From contig NZ_NEHO01000012.1 in the NCBI RefSeq assembly GCF_002113375.1, positions 118,363 through 182,362 on the forward strand: a stretch of 64,000 bases of DNA, written 5' to 3'. The notes beneath the pieces are model-generated. The model did not search any database. It saw only the letters and a program-made list of their open reading frames with translations, and had not been told where the DNA came from. Both the position numbers and the translations under genes were made by a program. Positions 18,147 through 27,367 of this stretch are shown in pieces. Source of the DNA: Pseudomonas sp. R37(2017) (GTDB taxonomy: Bacteria; Pseudomonadota; Gammaproteobacteria; Pseudomonadales; Pseudomonadaceae). Each line of letters starts with the position of its first letter. The stretch's first letter is position 1.

Positions 18147-18234
18147 TCGAACGCCACCTGCATCCGAACTCATAACCACGTCTGTCCGGCACTACACCGG
18201 GTGGACGGGACAATCATAAGAACTGGAGTTAACC

Positions 18235-19287
18235 ATGCAATTCTTCGACGATTCCCTGCACCCGGAAAACATGGAAAAGGTAGTCATCACCGTGGCCCCG
18301 TACGGCCCGGAGTGGATGCCTGAAGACTTTCCGGAAGACATCCCGCTGACCATGGACGAGCAGGTACAAAAGGCAGTCGATTGCTATGAAGCCGGCGCCA
18401 CTGTTCTGCACCTGCACGTACGTGAACTCGACGGCAAGGGTTCCAAGCGCCTGTCCAAGTTCAACGAACTGATCGCCGGTGTACGCGAAGCCGTGCCGGA
18501 CATGATCATCCAGGTGGGCGGTTCGATTTCCTTCGCCCCTGAAAGCGAAGGTGAGGCGGCCAAGTGGCTGTCCGACGACACCCGCCACATGCTGGCCGAG
18601 CTGACGCCAAAACCGGACCAGGTGACGGTGGCGATCAACACCACCCAGATGAACATCATGGAACTGCTGTATCCGGAGTACCTCAAGGGTACTTCCCTGG
18701 ACAACCCGCTGGTCCATGCCGCCTACAGCGAGATGACCGTACCGGCAGGTCCGGCCTGGGTCGCAGAGCACCTCAAGCGCCTGATGGACAACAACATCCA
18801 GCCGCACTTCCAGCTGACCGGCATGCACGCCCTGGAAACCCTTGAGCGCCTGGTGCGTCGCGGCGTGTACATGGGCCCGCTGAACCTGACCTGGATCGGC
18901 ATCGGTGGCGGTTTCGACGGTCCGAACCCATTCAACTTCTTCAACTTCATCCACCGCGCGCCGGACGGTTGCACCCTGACCTCCGAGTCGCTGCTCAAGA
19001 ACGTGATGCCGTTCAACACCATGTCCATGGCCATGGGTCTGCACCCGCGTGTGGGTAACGAAGACACTATCATTGATCACAAGGGCGATCGTTTCGGCTC
19101 GGTCGATCAGATCAAGCAAACCGTGCGCATCGCCCACGAACTGGGTCGCGAAATCGCCACCGGCAAAGAAGCCCGTGAGATCTATCGCATCGGTGTGAAG
19201 TACAACAGCATCGAAGAAACCCTGTTGGCCAACGGCATGGCGCCCAACCGCAAGGCTGGGCAAAAAGGCGTGCCGCAGCGCGGCTGA
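18235..19287 (+). CDS. Beta-keto acid cleavage enzyme (BKACE, DUF849)
   Basis: A 350-residue TIM-barrel protein of the DUF849/Kce family, which condenses a beta-keto acid with acetyl-CoA to give acetoacetate plus a new CoA ester. Visible are the zinc site in VLHLHVRELDGKG, GGSISFAPESEGEA and GMHALETLERLVRRG, and a metal-binding candidate in IGIGGGFDG. It is longer than classical Kce (about 275 aa), with extra N- and C-terminal segments, so it belongs to a divergent subfamily. A ribosome binding site GGAG precedes the ATG. The specific beta-keto acid cannot be inferred. Confidence 0.88.
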   Translation: MQFFDDSLHPENMEKVVITVAPYGPEWMPEDFPEDIPLTMDEQVQKAVDCYEAGATVLHLHVRELDGKGSKRLSKFNELIAGVREAVPDMIIQVGGSISFAPESEGEAAKWLSDDTRHMLAELTPKPDQVTVAINTTQMNIMELLYPEYLKGTSLDNPLVHAAYSEMTVPAGPAWVAEHLKRLMDNNIQPHFQLTGMHALETLERLVRRGVYMGPLNLTWIGIGGGFDGPNPFNFFNFIHRAPDGCTLTSESLLKNVMPFNTMSMAMGLHPRVGNEDTIIDHKGDRFGSVDQIKQTVRIAHELGREIATGKEAREIYRIGVKYNSIEETLLANGMAPNRKAGQKGVPQRG

Positions 19288-19295
19288 CCCACACG

Positions 19296-19325
19296 GCGAA
19301 CGAGCGGCCGTGACCGCTCGTTCGC
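19296..19325 (+). other. Intercistronic stem-loop
   Basis: GCGAACGAGCGG and CCGCTCGTTCGC form a perfect 12-bp stem with a 6-base loop, between the BKACE gene and the MFS gene. There is no U-run after it, so an mRNA-stability or processing element is more likely than a terminator. Confidence 0.7.
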
Positions 19326-19378
19326 TGAACAGCTGCACGCTTGATAAAAACAATAAAACAAAGCTTTGAGGAGGCTGC

Positions 19379-20707
19379 ATGGCCTTTCACCCAATCGCTG
19401 CCGCCGATGATGACGGTGCCGTTGCTGTTGCGCGTCCGTATGCCTGGATTGTCTTTGCCTTGACGTTCGGCCTGTTGATTTCCGATTACATGTCGCGTCA
19501 GGTGTTGAACGCGGTGTTCCCGCTGCTCAAGAGCGAGTGGACGCTGACTGACGGCCAGCTCGGCCTGCTCAGCGGCATCGTTGCCCTGATGGTCGGCTTG
19601 CTGACGTTTCCTTTGTCGCTGATGGCTGACCGCTTCGGCCGGGTCAAGAGCCTGGCGCTGATGGCGATGCTGTGGAGCCTGGCAACCCTGGGTTGCGCAC
19701 TGGCGCAGGACTATCAGCAGATGTTCATCGCGCGGTTCATGGTCGGCGTCGGCGAGGCGGCCTATGGCAGCGTCGGCATCGCCGTGGTGATCTCGGTGTT
19801 CCCGAAACACATGCGTGCCACCCTGGCCAGTGCCTTCATGGCCGGCGGTATGTTCGGCTCGGTACTGGGCATGGCGCTGGGCGGGGCGATTGCGGCCAAG
19901 CTGGGCTGGCGCTGGTCGTTTGCCGGCATGTCATTGTTTGGCCTGGTGCTGGCGCTGCTCTATCCGCTGATCGTCAAGGAAGCGCGCATCGCTCCGAAAC
20001 GTGCCGCTCAAGTGGCGAGCAAGGCGACGGCTGCGGCCACGCGCCCGTTGCGCACGCTGTGGTCGAGCCGCTCGGTAATAGCAACCTACATCGGCAGCGG
20101 CTTGCAACTGTTCGTCGGCGGCACGGTGATGGTGTGGATTCCCAGCTATCTCAATCGCTACTACGAAATGCCCACCGACAAGGCCGGCGGCATGGCGGCA
20201 ATCATCGTGCTGTGCAGCGGTACGGGGATGATTCTTTGCGGCATGTTGAGTGATCGTCTGTGTCGCAATTCGCCGGAGCGCAAGGTCAGCCTGGCCATCG
20301 GCTTTTGCCTGGGCAGTTGCCTGCTGCTGTCGGCAGCCTTTGCCTTGCAGGCAGGTCCCGTGCAACTGCTGCTGATCTGCCTGGGCATGCTGATTGCCAC
20401 GGGTACCACTGGCCCCGCCGGTGCGATGGTCGCCAACCTGACCCACTACTCGGTCCACGGTACGGCGTTCGCCACGCTGACCCTGGCCAACAACATGCTG
20501 GGGCTGGCGCCGGGGCCGTTCATCACCGGCCGGGTGTCCGACCTCATCGGTCTGCATGCCGCGTTTCAACTGGTGCCACTGGTCAGCCTCGCGGCAGCGG
20601 CGGTGTTCTTTTATGCCAAGTGTCATTACCACAAAGATATTGCCCGTCTTCAGGGTCAGAGCGTGCCTGACCCTATCGGTGAAGCCGGGTTAGAGGTGAA
20701 GTTGTGA
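19379..20707 (+). CDS. MFS transporter
   Basis: A 442-residue integral membrane protein with about 12 hydrophobic helices. It has the MFS loop motif DRFGRVKSLAL after TM2 and DRLCRNSPERK in the second half. Probably a proton-coupled importer for the organic acid degraded by this operon. GAGGAGG at 19368-19375-type ribosome binding sequence precedes the ATG. The downstream gene overlaps by 4 bases. Confidence 0.9.
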   Translation: MAFHPIAAADDDGAVAVARPYAWIVFALTFGLLISDYMSRQVLNAVFPLLKSEWTLTDGQLGLLSGIVALMVGLLTFPLSLMADRFGRVKSLALMAMLWSLATLGCALAQDYQQMFIARFMVGVGEAAYGSVGIAVVISVFPKHMRATLASAFMAGGMFGSVLGMALGGAIAAKLGWRWSFAGMSLFGLVLALLYPLIVKEARIAPKRAAQVASKATAAATRPLRTLWSSRSVIATYIGSGLQLFVGGTVMVWIPSYLNRYYEMPTDKAGGMAAIIVLCSGTGMILCGMLSDRLCRNSPERKVSLAIGFCLGSCLLLSAAFALQAGPVQLLLICLGMLIATGTTGPAGAMVANLTHYSVHGTAFATLTLANNMLGLAPGPFITGRVSDLIGLHAAFQLVPLVSLAAAAVFFYAKCHYHKDIARLQGQSVPDPIGEAGLEVKL

Positions 20708-21366
20708 GTCGTCGTTTACGTATTGATGTGTTTTTCGATTTCATCTGCCCCTGGTGCCTGATCGGCAAACGCCAGTTGGAGCATGCGCAGGTGCAGTTTC
20801 GCAGCCGCCATCCGGATGTGCAGATCACCACGGTGTGGCATGGCGTGCAGTTGCTGCCGCAGATACCGGTAGAAGGTGAACCCTTTGCCGATTTCTACCG
20901 CAAGCGCCTGGGCAATGCCGACGCCATGACCATGCGCCAGGCCCAGGTCCAGCAGGCTGCCAGGTCGGCCGGGTTGAACATCGACCTCAGCCGTATCGAG
21001 ACGATGCCCAACACCGCGGACGCCCATCGTTTGTTCGAGCGGGCCAGTGTGCTGGGCAATGCCAGCCAGCGTGAAATGTTGCTCGAACGACTGTTCGCTG
21101 CGTATTTCAACAAACGCGAAAACCTCGGTAGCCGTGAGACCTTGCTGGCCATTGCTCGCTCCTGTGGCATTGACGCGAACGCCGTGCTCGATTGCCTGAA
21201 GGGCGACGCCACGCCATTTGCAGGTCCCCCTGGCGCGACCAGCGGCGTGCCGAGCTTTCAGTTCGACGGCCGCATGACAGTGATCGGGGCACAACCTGCC
21301 CAGTCGCTGCTCGGGGCCATGAACGAAGCACTCAAGGAAAGTGATCGCGAGCGGCAGCCAGCATGA
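20704..21366 (+). CDS. DsbA-family (FrnE/2-hydroxychromene isomerase-like) oxidoreductase
   Basis: A 220-residue thioredoxin-fold protein with CPWC at the start of the fold (DFICPWCLIGKRQLE) and a cis-Pro loop SGVPSFQFDG. No signal peptide, so cytosolic, as for FrnE-type proteins. GTG start overlapping the MFS stop. It may act on a glutathione conjugate or thiol intermediate of the pathway; the role is not proven. Confidence 0.85.
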   Translation: MSRRLRIDVFFDFICPWCLIGKRQLEHAQVQFRSRHPDVQITTVWHGVQLLPQIPVEGEPFADFYRKRLGNADAMTMRQAQVQQAARSAGLNIDLSRIETMPNTADAHRLFERASVLGNASQREMLLERLFAAYFNKRENLGSRETLLAIARSCGIDANAVLDCLKGDATPFAGPPGATSGVPSFQFDGRMTVIGAQPAQSLLGAMNEALKESDRERQPA

Positions 21367-21689
21367 CCCGGCGCATACCCGTGCCAGTCGGCAAGCACCC
21401 CCAGGTCGGTGGCCGGGCGCTGTTCGAATTCGAAGACAAAAGCCTGGCGTTGTTCAACGTCGACGGGCAGATGTTTGCCATCGACGACAGCTGCCCGCAT
21501 CAGGGCGCCTCGCTGTGTGGCGGGCGTCTTGAGGGTCGGGTGATTCAATGCTGCGCCCATGGCCTGCGCTTCGATTTGCACAGCGGTTACCTGCTCAATT
21601 CCAAAGCTGTAAAAGTCACGAGCTACCCGGTCGAGATCATCGACGGCCAGGCGTTCATCGTCATCGCAACCGAGGAGTCCGCGCCATGA
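21363..21689 (+). CDS. Rieske [2Fe-2S] ferredoxin
   Basis: A 108-residue stand-alone Rieske domain. The two ligand pairs are C-x-H in SCPHQGASL and C-x2-H in CCAHGLRF. It overlaps the upstream DsbA-like gene by 4 bases and the downstream exporter by 4 bases. Ferredoxins of this type give electrons to oxygenases. No Rieske oxygenase component is visible in this operon, so its partner is uncertain. Confidence 0.9.
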   Translation: MTRRIPVPVGKHPQVGGRALFEFEDKSLALFNVDGQMFAIDDSCPHQGASLCGGRLEGRVIQCCAHGLRFDLHSGYLLNSKAVKVTSYPVEIIDGQAFIVIATEESAP

Positions 21690-22696
21690 GCGCCATTGCT
21701 CTCACCCGTATCCACAGCCGCACGCGCGAACTGGCACCGGGCTTTATCGTCAGTCTGATCGTGGCGGCCGCCGCCTCGTTCCTGTCCGAGCACTACGGTG
21801 CGCCGGTCATGCTGTTCGCCCTGCTGTTGGGCATGGCCCTGAATTTTCTTGCCGACGACGGCCCGTGCAAGGCCGGTATCGAGTTCACCGCCCGCACTGT
21901 GCTGCGCATCGGCGTGGCGCTGTTGGGCATGCGCATTACCCTGGAACAAATGGCGGCGCTGGGCTGGAAGCCGATAGCGCTGGTGGTGATCCTGGTGGTG
22001 GTGACCATCAGCGTGTCTGTGGTCGCCGCCAAGGCCCTCGGTTTCCAGCGCCTGTTCGGCATGCTCACCGGTGGCGCGACGGCCATCTGTGGCGCCTCGG
22101 CGGCCCTGGCGTTGGCAGCGGCGCTGCCGAACCATCCACAGAAAGAGCGGGCGACCCTGTTCACGGTGATCGGTGTCTCGGCGTTGTCGACGATGGCAAT
22201 GATCGTCTACCCGATGATCGCCAACTGGCTGCAGTTGTCGCCGCAGGTCGCTGGCGTGTTCCTCGGCGCCACGATCCACGACGTGGCCCAGGTGGTGGGC
22301 GCCGGCTACAGCATGTCGACCGAGACCGGCGACACGGCCACGGTGGTCAAGCTGATGCGTGTTGCCATGCTGCTGCCGGTGATCGTCACCGCTGCGATGA
22401 TCACCCGCATGCAAGGCGCCGACCCGACCGGCAAGCGCCCGCCGCTGTTGCCATGGTTCGCAGTGGGCTTCCTGATCCTGGCCTGCATCAACAGCACCGG
22501 CTGGATCGCGCCTGCGGTACAAGGCACGGTCAACGAACTGTCGCGCTGGTGCCTGGTGATCTCCATCAGTGCCCTGGGCATGAAGACCCGGCTCAAGGAA
22601 CTGGCGTCAGTCGGGATCAAGCCGATCCTGCTGATGGTGGGGGAGACGGTGTTCCTCGTCGTGCTGGTGCTGCTGTTGCTGCGCTGGGGCTTCTGA
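21686..22696 (+). CDS. YeiH/UPF0324-family putative exporter
   Basis: A 336-residue membrane protein with about 10 helices and the family motifs TGGATAICGASAALA and GATIHDVAQVVGAGYS. The family is annotated as putative sulfate or small-anion exporters. The ATG at 21686 overlaps the ferredoxin stop (ATGA). It is the last gene of the operon and is convergent with the AraC regulator, with the repeated terminator region between. Confidence 0.85.
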   Translation: MSAIALTRIHSRTRELAPGFIVSLIVAAAASFLSEHYGAPVMLFALLLGMALNFLADDGPCKAGIEFTARTVLRIGVALLGMRITLEQMAALGWKPIALVVILVVVTISVSVVAAKALGFQRLFGMLTGGATAICGASAALALAAALPNHPQKERATLFTVIGVSALSTMAMIVYPMIANWLQLSPQVAGVFLGATIHDVAQVVGAGYSMSTETGDTATVVKLMRVAMLLPVIVTAAMITRMQGADPTGKRPPLLPWFAVGFLILACINSTGWIAPAVQGTVNELSRWCLVISISALGMKTRLKELASVGIKPILLMVGETVFLVVLVLLLLRWGF

Positions 22697-22785
22697 ACGC
22701 ATTACCGATTTATGGCAGGGCTGCACGGTGTTGACTCCTCACGCCGTGTGGCTCCCGACCGGTGTCACAAACATCGGTTTTTCAC

Positions 22786-22815
22786 GGCGACTGTACCAGC
22801 AGTCGCCGTTTTTTT
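22786..22815. terminator. Hairpin terminator, copy A
   Basis: CGGCGACTG, TACCAG loop, CAGTCGCCG, then seven T on the plus strand. It terminates the YeiH operon at 22696 and is the first of three copies. Confidence 0.8.
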
Positions 22816-22918
22816 GTCCGCTCGATTCAGAGGTCTTTCGGGCCTGCGACAGGTTTTGCGGTGGATTGTTTTTGCGCCCGCCATGAAGCCGGTGGCATCC
22901 CGAACTGACTGATGAACC

Positions 22919-23009
22919 CTGTGGGAGCGAGCCTGCTCGCGAAGACGTCGTGTCAGCCACCATAGCTATCGACTGACACACCGCATTCGCGAGCAGGCTC
23001 GCTCCCACA
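22919..23009. repeat. REPIN between terminator copies A and B
   Basis: TGTGGGAGCGAGCCTGCTCG pairs with its complement ending at 23009. A truncated REP (CTGTGGGAGCGAGCC) recurs at 23172-23186, at the junction of copies B and C. Confidence 0.9.
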
Positions 23010-23037
23010 AGGATTGTGTTCCAACCTCACGCTTTCA

Positions 23038-23067
23038 CGGCGACTGTACCAGCAGTCGCCGTTTTTT
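23038..23067. terminator. Hairpin terminator, copy B
   Basis: Same CGGCGACTG/CAGTCGCCG stem followed by seven T. The third copy, at about 23199-23230, lies directly after the regulator stop codon and is followed by eight T on the plus strand. Confidence 0.8.
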
Positions 23068-23241
23068 TGGGGCGGTCGATTCAGAGGTCTTTCGGGCCTG
23101 CGACGGGTTTTGCGGTGGATTGTTTTTGCGCTCGCCATGAAGCCGGCGGCATCCCGAACTGACTGATGAACCCTGTGGGAGCGAGCCTCACGCTTTCACG
23201 GCGACTGTACCAGCAGTCGCCGTTTTTTTTGGGCGGTCGAT

Positions 23242-24276
23242 TCAGAGGTCTTTCGGGCCTGCGACGGGTTTTGCGGTGGATTGTTTTTGCGCCCGCCATG
23301 AAGCCGGCGGCATCCCGAACTGACTGATGAACCACCGCGTAAACGAACTCGCCATCGAGTAGCCCAGCATGTCGGCAATGCGACTGAGCGAGTAGTTCGG
23401 GTTGTCCAGATAGCGCAGCACCAGATCCCGGCGCACGTCGTTGATCACGTCGTTGAAGGCGCAACCGTCGTCCTTGAGGCGGCGTTGCAGGGTGCGTACG
23501 TTCATGCCCTGGCTCTGGGCGATCTGTTCGATGGTGGCGCGGCCCATGGGCAGCAGCAGGTAGATGGCCTTGCGCACTTCGAACAGCATCGAGGTGCCTT
23601 CGTGGCTTTGCAGTGAGTCGAGGTAGCTCTGGGCGTAGCGGGCCATGGCCGGGTCGGCGTTGGGGTTGGTCATGTCGAGGCTGGCGTCGGAGCAGACGAT
23701 GCCATTGAACTCGCTGCCGAATTCCAGTTTGCAGCCGAACAGACGGCGGTGCAGGTGCAGGTTGTCCGGCGCCTGGTGCATGAAGTTGACGCTGTAGGGG
23801 TGCCAGTGCGAGCCGAGCAGGGCCGCGCAGAGGCGGAACATCACGCCGATGGCCAGCTCCGTGGCCTGGCGGCTGGGCATGGGGGTTTCGGTGACCACCT
23901 CTTCGCGGATGATCACCATCTTGCCGGCCTCTTCAATGAAGATGGCCAATGAATCATTCATCAGGTGCCGGTAATGCACCACCACCTGCAAGGCATCGCG
24001 CAGGGTGCGCTGGTGGCTGAGCAGCAGGCTGACCACGCCGAAGTCCGAAAGCTGGCGCGACTCGGCCATGCTCAGGCCGAAGGTCTGGCAGCCGCTGGCG
24101 GCGGCCGAGTCTTCCAGCAACCGGACGGCGGCATCGATATGGATGCGGTGCTCAGGGGCCAGCAGTTGGGCTCTGCTCAGGCCGACAGTGGCCAGTACGT
24201 CGCGCGGGTTGAAACCCAGGTATTGGGTAACCTCCAGGTAGTTGGTCAAGACAGCGGCGCGAACAAGCTTGGTCAT
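23242..24276 (-). CDS. AraC-family regulator with arabinose-binding-like N-terminal domain
   Basis: A 344-residue regulator. The first ~220 residues match the effector domain found in OruR/ArgR-like AraC proteins (PGLSRAQL-type start, LRDALQVVVHYRHLMND). The C-terminal double HTH includes ATIEQIAQSQGMNVRTLQRR and YSLSRIADMLGYSMASSFTR, then WFISQFGMPPASWR. It is divergent from the hydrolase-DUF1302 cluster at 24633 onward, which is its most likely target. Its 3' end is duplicated twice downstream. Confidence 0.9.
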   Translation of the reverse strand: MTKLVRAAVLTNYLEVTQYLGFNPRDVLATVGLSRAQLLAPEHRIHIDAAVRLLEDSAAASGCQTFGLSMAESRQLSDFGVVSLLLSHQRTLRDALQVVVHYRHLMNDSLAIFIEEAGKMVIIREEVVTETPMPSRQATELAIGVMFRLCAALLGSHWHPYSVNFMHQAPDNLHLHRRLFGCKLEFGSEFNGIVCSDASLDMTNPNADPAMARYAQSYLDSLQSHEGTSMLFEVRKAIYLLLPMGRATIEQIAQSQGMNVRTLQRRLKDDGCAFNDVINDVRRDLVLRYLDNPNYSLSRIADMLGYSMASSFTRWFISQFGMPPASWRAQKQSTAKPVAGPKDL

Positions 24277-24632
24277 GCGAAGGTCTTCCCTGTGCCGATG
24301 GCGATTGGCGTGAGCGTGGCGACTATATCCAGCGTATCAACAGTTGAACAGTTGTCATGTCGTCGATGGTTTTCATGCTGTGCGCTCATCCATCCACTAC
24401 GCTGCTTGGAGCCATCAGCGCTCATCCGTTGATTACAGTGACCTTGCGCCAACCTGCGCGGTTTTTCGACCAGTGGTCTGGCTGTCCGGATGTCGGACAA
24501 TTTGTCATCAAAAGAAAAGTGCCTGACGTCCAATGTAAAGCGATTCGGGTGGGCGCTCTTTAATGTCGAACCTACAAAAAGCCCCTGGCGAAAACAGCCA
24601 GTCGAGTTATCGAGAAAGCGAAGGTGTTGACC
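24277..24632. promoter_or_regulatory. Divergent promoter region of the AraC regulator and hydrolase cluster
   Basis: About 355 bases without a supported gene. It must hold both promoters and probably AraC-protein operator half-sites. I could not identify a confident direct repeat or -10/-35 pair by eye. Confidence 0.45.
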
Positions 24633-25199
24633 GTGGACAAACTGCAAACTGCCGCCACCGTTCTGATCGTTCCGGGTCTGCGCGAGCACGTGGCCGAACA
24701 TTGGCAAACCTTGCTGCAAGCCAGGCTGTGCAAAGTGCGCAGCGTCCCGCCACTGGAGACCGACAAGCTCGATTGCATGGCTCGTGTGCGGGCGATTCAA
24801 CACGAACTCGAGCAGATCGACGGGCCAGTGATTCTGGTGGCCCACAGCGCTGGCGTGCTGATGGTCGCGCACTGGGCTGCGCGTTTCAGTCGTCCGATCA
24901 AGGGCGCTTTGCTGGCCGCGCCACCGGACCTCGATGCGGTCTGGCCGGCCAACTATCCTTCTTCCGAAACCCTGCGTAGCCAGGGCTGGAATCCTCTGCC
25001 ACAAGGCCCGCTGCCATTTCGCAGCATCGTGGCCGGCAGCACCAACGATCACCTTGCCACGCTGCCTGCGGTCACCCGCATGGCAGAAGGCTGGGGAGCC
25101 GAATTGCTCAATCTGGGCGATGTCGGTCATCTCAATCCGGCCGCAGGATTTGGCCAATGGCAGCAAGCCGAAGCACTCATCCTGGAGCTGGACCGCTAG
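24633..25199 (+). CDS. RBBP9/YdeN-type alpha/beta hydrolase
   Basis: A 188-residue serine hydrolase with nucleophile Ser in VAHSAGV, a candidate Asp in STNDHLAT and His in DVGHLNPAAGFG, the usual order for this small-hydrolase family. The start is ambiguous: GTG 24633 has AAGG 8 bases upstream, and GTG 24624 is also in frame. Located at the head of the DUF1302/DUF1329 gene set, it may hydrolyse an ester of the hydrophobic substrate; this is inference. Confidence 0.8.
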   Translation: MDKLQTAATVLIVPGLREHVAEHWQTLLQARLCKVRSVPPLETDKLDCMARVRAIQHELEQIDGPVILVAHSAGVLMVAHWAARFSRPIKGALLAAPPDLDAVWPANYPSSETLRSQGWNPLPQGPLPFRSIVAGSTNDHLATLPAVTRMAEGWGAELLNLGDVGHLNPAAGFGQWQQAEALILELDR

Positions 25200-25322
25200 T
25201 ACAAGGAGCTGGATTGGCAGTACGCCACCGGCCATTGCCCTCATTCCTTAAACGCCACCCCAAAGAGGGCAGCGTGAGGGCGGCTGCGCTAAAACAAATA
25301 CAAAAAGGGCGGAGACAACGCA

Positions 25323-27326
25323 ATGCACAACAATAAGAGTCACGGTTTCACCGTAGCGCGCTACACCTTGCTGGCCTCGGCCATTCTGGCCGTGATCGCA
25401 CCGGCGGCCCAAGGGGTCGAGATCGATCTGGGCAACCCGGACTGGACCGCGCGCCTGGATAACACCGTGAAGTACAACTACGGTGTGCGCACCGAAAGTG
25501 CCGACAAGCGCATGTTGGGAACGCCGAACAACAACGACGGCGATTACAACTTCCGCAAGGCCGGCACCAACATCACCAACCGTATCGACCTGTTGACCGA
25601 AATGGACGTGGTCTACAAGAACGCCATGGGCTTTCGCGTCAGCGCCGCCACCTGGTACGACAAGGCCTATGACAACACCGGTTCCAACTCCAACCCGTTC
25701 GTCAACGGCAATGGTTCGACGTCGGGCCTGATCGCCAACGACCCGCGCCTGGCAGGGGTCACCCATGACAACGTCGGCAATGGCAGCCCGCACCTGAGCA
25801 ATTATGCCCAGCGCTACTACAGCGGTCCTTCGGGCGAAATCCTCGATGCCTTCGTGTTCTACAGCACCGAAGTGGGCGAGGAGTCGATACTCAGCGTCAA
25901 GGCCGGTCAGCACAACGTGTTCTGGGGCGAGACCATTCTCAACCCGGTGCATTCGGTCAGCTACGGCCAGTCCGGCCTCGATCTGGCGAAACTGGCGGCC
26001 TCGCCAGGTACGGAAGCCAAAGAGCTCTTTGTCCCGCGTAATCAGCTGTCGATGACCTTTACCGTCAACCCCGAGCTGACCGTGGGCGCCCAGTACTTTC
26101 TCGATTGGGACGCCGCTCGCCTGCCTGAAGCGGGCACCTACTACGGCGGCTCCGACCTGGTCGGTTTCGGCGCGCAGTCGTTCTTGCTGGGCAACACTAA
26201 CGCTGTTGTACCTGGCAGTCCTCTGGGGTGCGGCCTGGCGCCGTGTAATGCGCTGACCAACGTACGTCGTGGCCATGACCTGACACCGGGCAGCAGCGGC
26301 GACTGGGGCGTCATGGCCAAGTGGTCGCCTGCGTGGCTGGATGGCACCCTCGGCGTCTACTACCGCGAGACCTCGGAAATCCTCCCGCAAGCCTGGCTGG
26401 ACGCCCGAGGCATCAGCTCGGCCAACGCCAACGGCACCCGTCCGGCAGGGCAAGTGCCTGCGGTGGTCAACACCCTCAATTCGCTGGACACCGCCACCTA
26501 TCAACTGGCCTATGCCGACAACATCAAGATCCTTGGCCTGAGCTTGTCCAAGGACGTGGGCGGGATCAGTGTCGGTTCGGACCTGAACGTGCGTCACAAC
26601 ATGCCGCTGGCCAGTATCCCGGCGATCGTCAGCACCACCAGCCCGCTGGGTCTGGGCAAAGGCCTGGGCCTGTTGCCTGCGCGTTCGGATGCCACTGGCG
26701 TGATCTACGACACCCCGCACCGCGGCGACAGCATGAGCGCCACCGGCGACACCCTGCACTGGACGCTCAACGGTCTGATGACCCTGCCGAAAACGCCGGT
26801 ATTCGATCAGGCAACCGTGCTTGCCGAGTTGTACTACAGCAACCTGCTCAAGCTCGATAGCAAGAACGAAGCGCTCTACAAGGGCAAGGACAGCTATCGC
26901 GGCATCGATGCGCCGACTCGTGACAACTGGGGGCTGGCGGTCAACTTCACACCAACCTGGTACCAGGTGTTCCCGGGTATCGACCTCAACGCGCCGATGT
27001 CGGTCAACGTCGGTCTCGCCGGTGTGTCGCCGGTCTCCGGTGGCGGTGCCAAGGACACCGGCAACTATGCCGTGGGCGTCGGTGCCGTTGTGTACAACAA
27101 ATACTTTGTCGACCTGAAGTACGTGGATTCCTTCGGCCAGGCCGACAAGTGCAACGTCAGCGGCGTGAGCACCGGCCCGACCGGCGGTGACGGCTCCACG
27201 CCAAACGCCTTCAGCGGCAACGAAAACTACGCCTGTTTCGCCGGCGGCTACTCGTCCTTCTCCGGAGGTGGTGCCACGACCGAGGACCGTGGCGCCGTGT
27301 ACCTGACGATGAAAACAACATTCTGA
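25323..27326 (+). CDS. DUF1302 outer-membrane protein
   Basis: A 667-residue secreted protein: signal peptide (YTLLASAILAVIAPAAQG), alternating beta-strand-like sequence rich in Gly, Asn and Asp, and a C-terminal Phe (YLTMKTTF), as in outer-membrane beta-barrels. Sequence such as NPDWTARLDNTVKYNYG matches the DUF1302 family. These proteins are usually encoded with a DUF1329 protein, a YCF48-like protein and an RND transporter, as here. Presumed to help uptake or export of a hydrophobic compound. Confidence 0.88.
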   Translation: MHNNKSHGFTVARYTLLASAILAVIAPAAQGVEIDLGNPDWTARLDNTVKYNYGVRTESADKRMLGTPNNNDGDYNFRKAGTNITNRIDLLTEMDVVYKNAMGFRVSAATWYDKAYDNTGSNSNPFVNGNGSTSGLIANDPRLAGVTHDNVGNGSPHLSNYAQRYYSGPSGEILDAFVFYSTEVGEESILSVKAGQHNVFWGETILNPVHSVSYGQSGLDLAKLAASPGTEAKELFVPRNQLSMTFTVNPELTVGAQYFLDWDAARLPEAGTYYGGSDLVGFGAQSFLLGNTNAVVPGSPLGCGLAPCNALTNVRRGHDLTPGSSGDWGVMAKWSPAWLDGTLGVYYRETSEILPQAWLDARGISSANANGTRPAGQVPAVVNTLNSLDTATYQLAYADNIKILGLSLSKDVGGISVGSDLNVRHNMPLASIPAIVSTTSPLGLGKGLGLLPARSDATGVIYDTPHRGDSMSATGDTLHWTLNGLMTLPKTPVFDQATVLAELYYSNLLKLDSKNEALYKGKDSYRGIDAPTRDNWGLAVNFTPTWYQVFPGIDLNAPMSVNVGLAGVSPVSGGGAKDTGNYAVGVGAVVYNKYFVDLKYVDSFGQADKCNVSGVSTGPTGGDGSTPNAFSGNENYACFAGGYSSFSGGGATTEDRGAVYLTMKTTF

Positions 27327-27367
27327 TTCACCACTGATTTGCTCAAAGCAAGCAGGAGAATAACAAG

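Larger units (their letters stand above)
22780..23333. repeat. Three copies of the AraC gene 3' end plus its terminator
   Basis: The ~140-bp segment holding the last ~28 codons of the regulator at 23242-24276 and its terminator occurs three times. Copy A is at about 22780-22918, copy B at 23025-23172, and the native copy C at 23186-23333. B and C are in direct tandem with a 161-bp period. A and B end at the same base (after GATGAACC) and are joined there to REP sequence CTGTGGGAGCGAGCC; copy C continues into the gene. Base differences are few. Confidence 0.92.
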
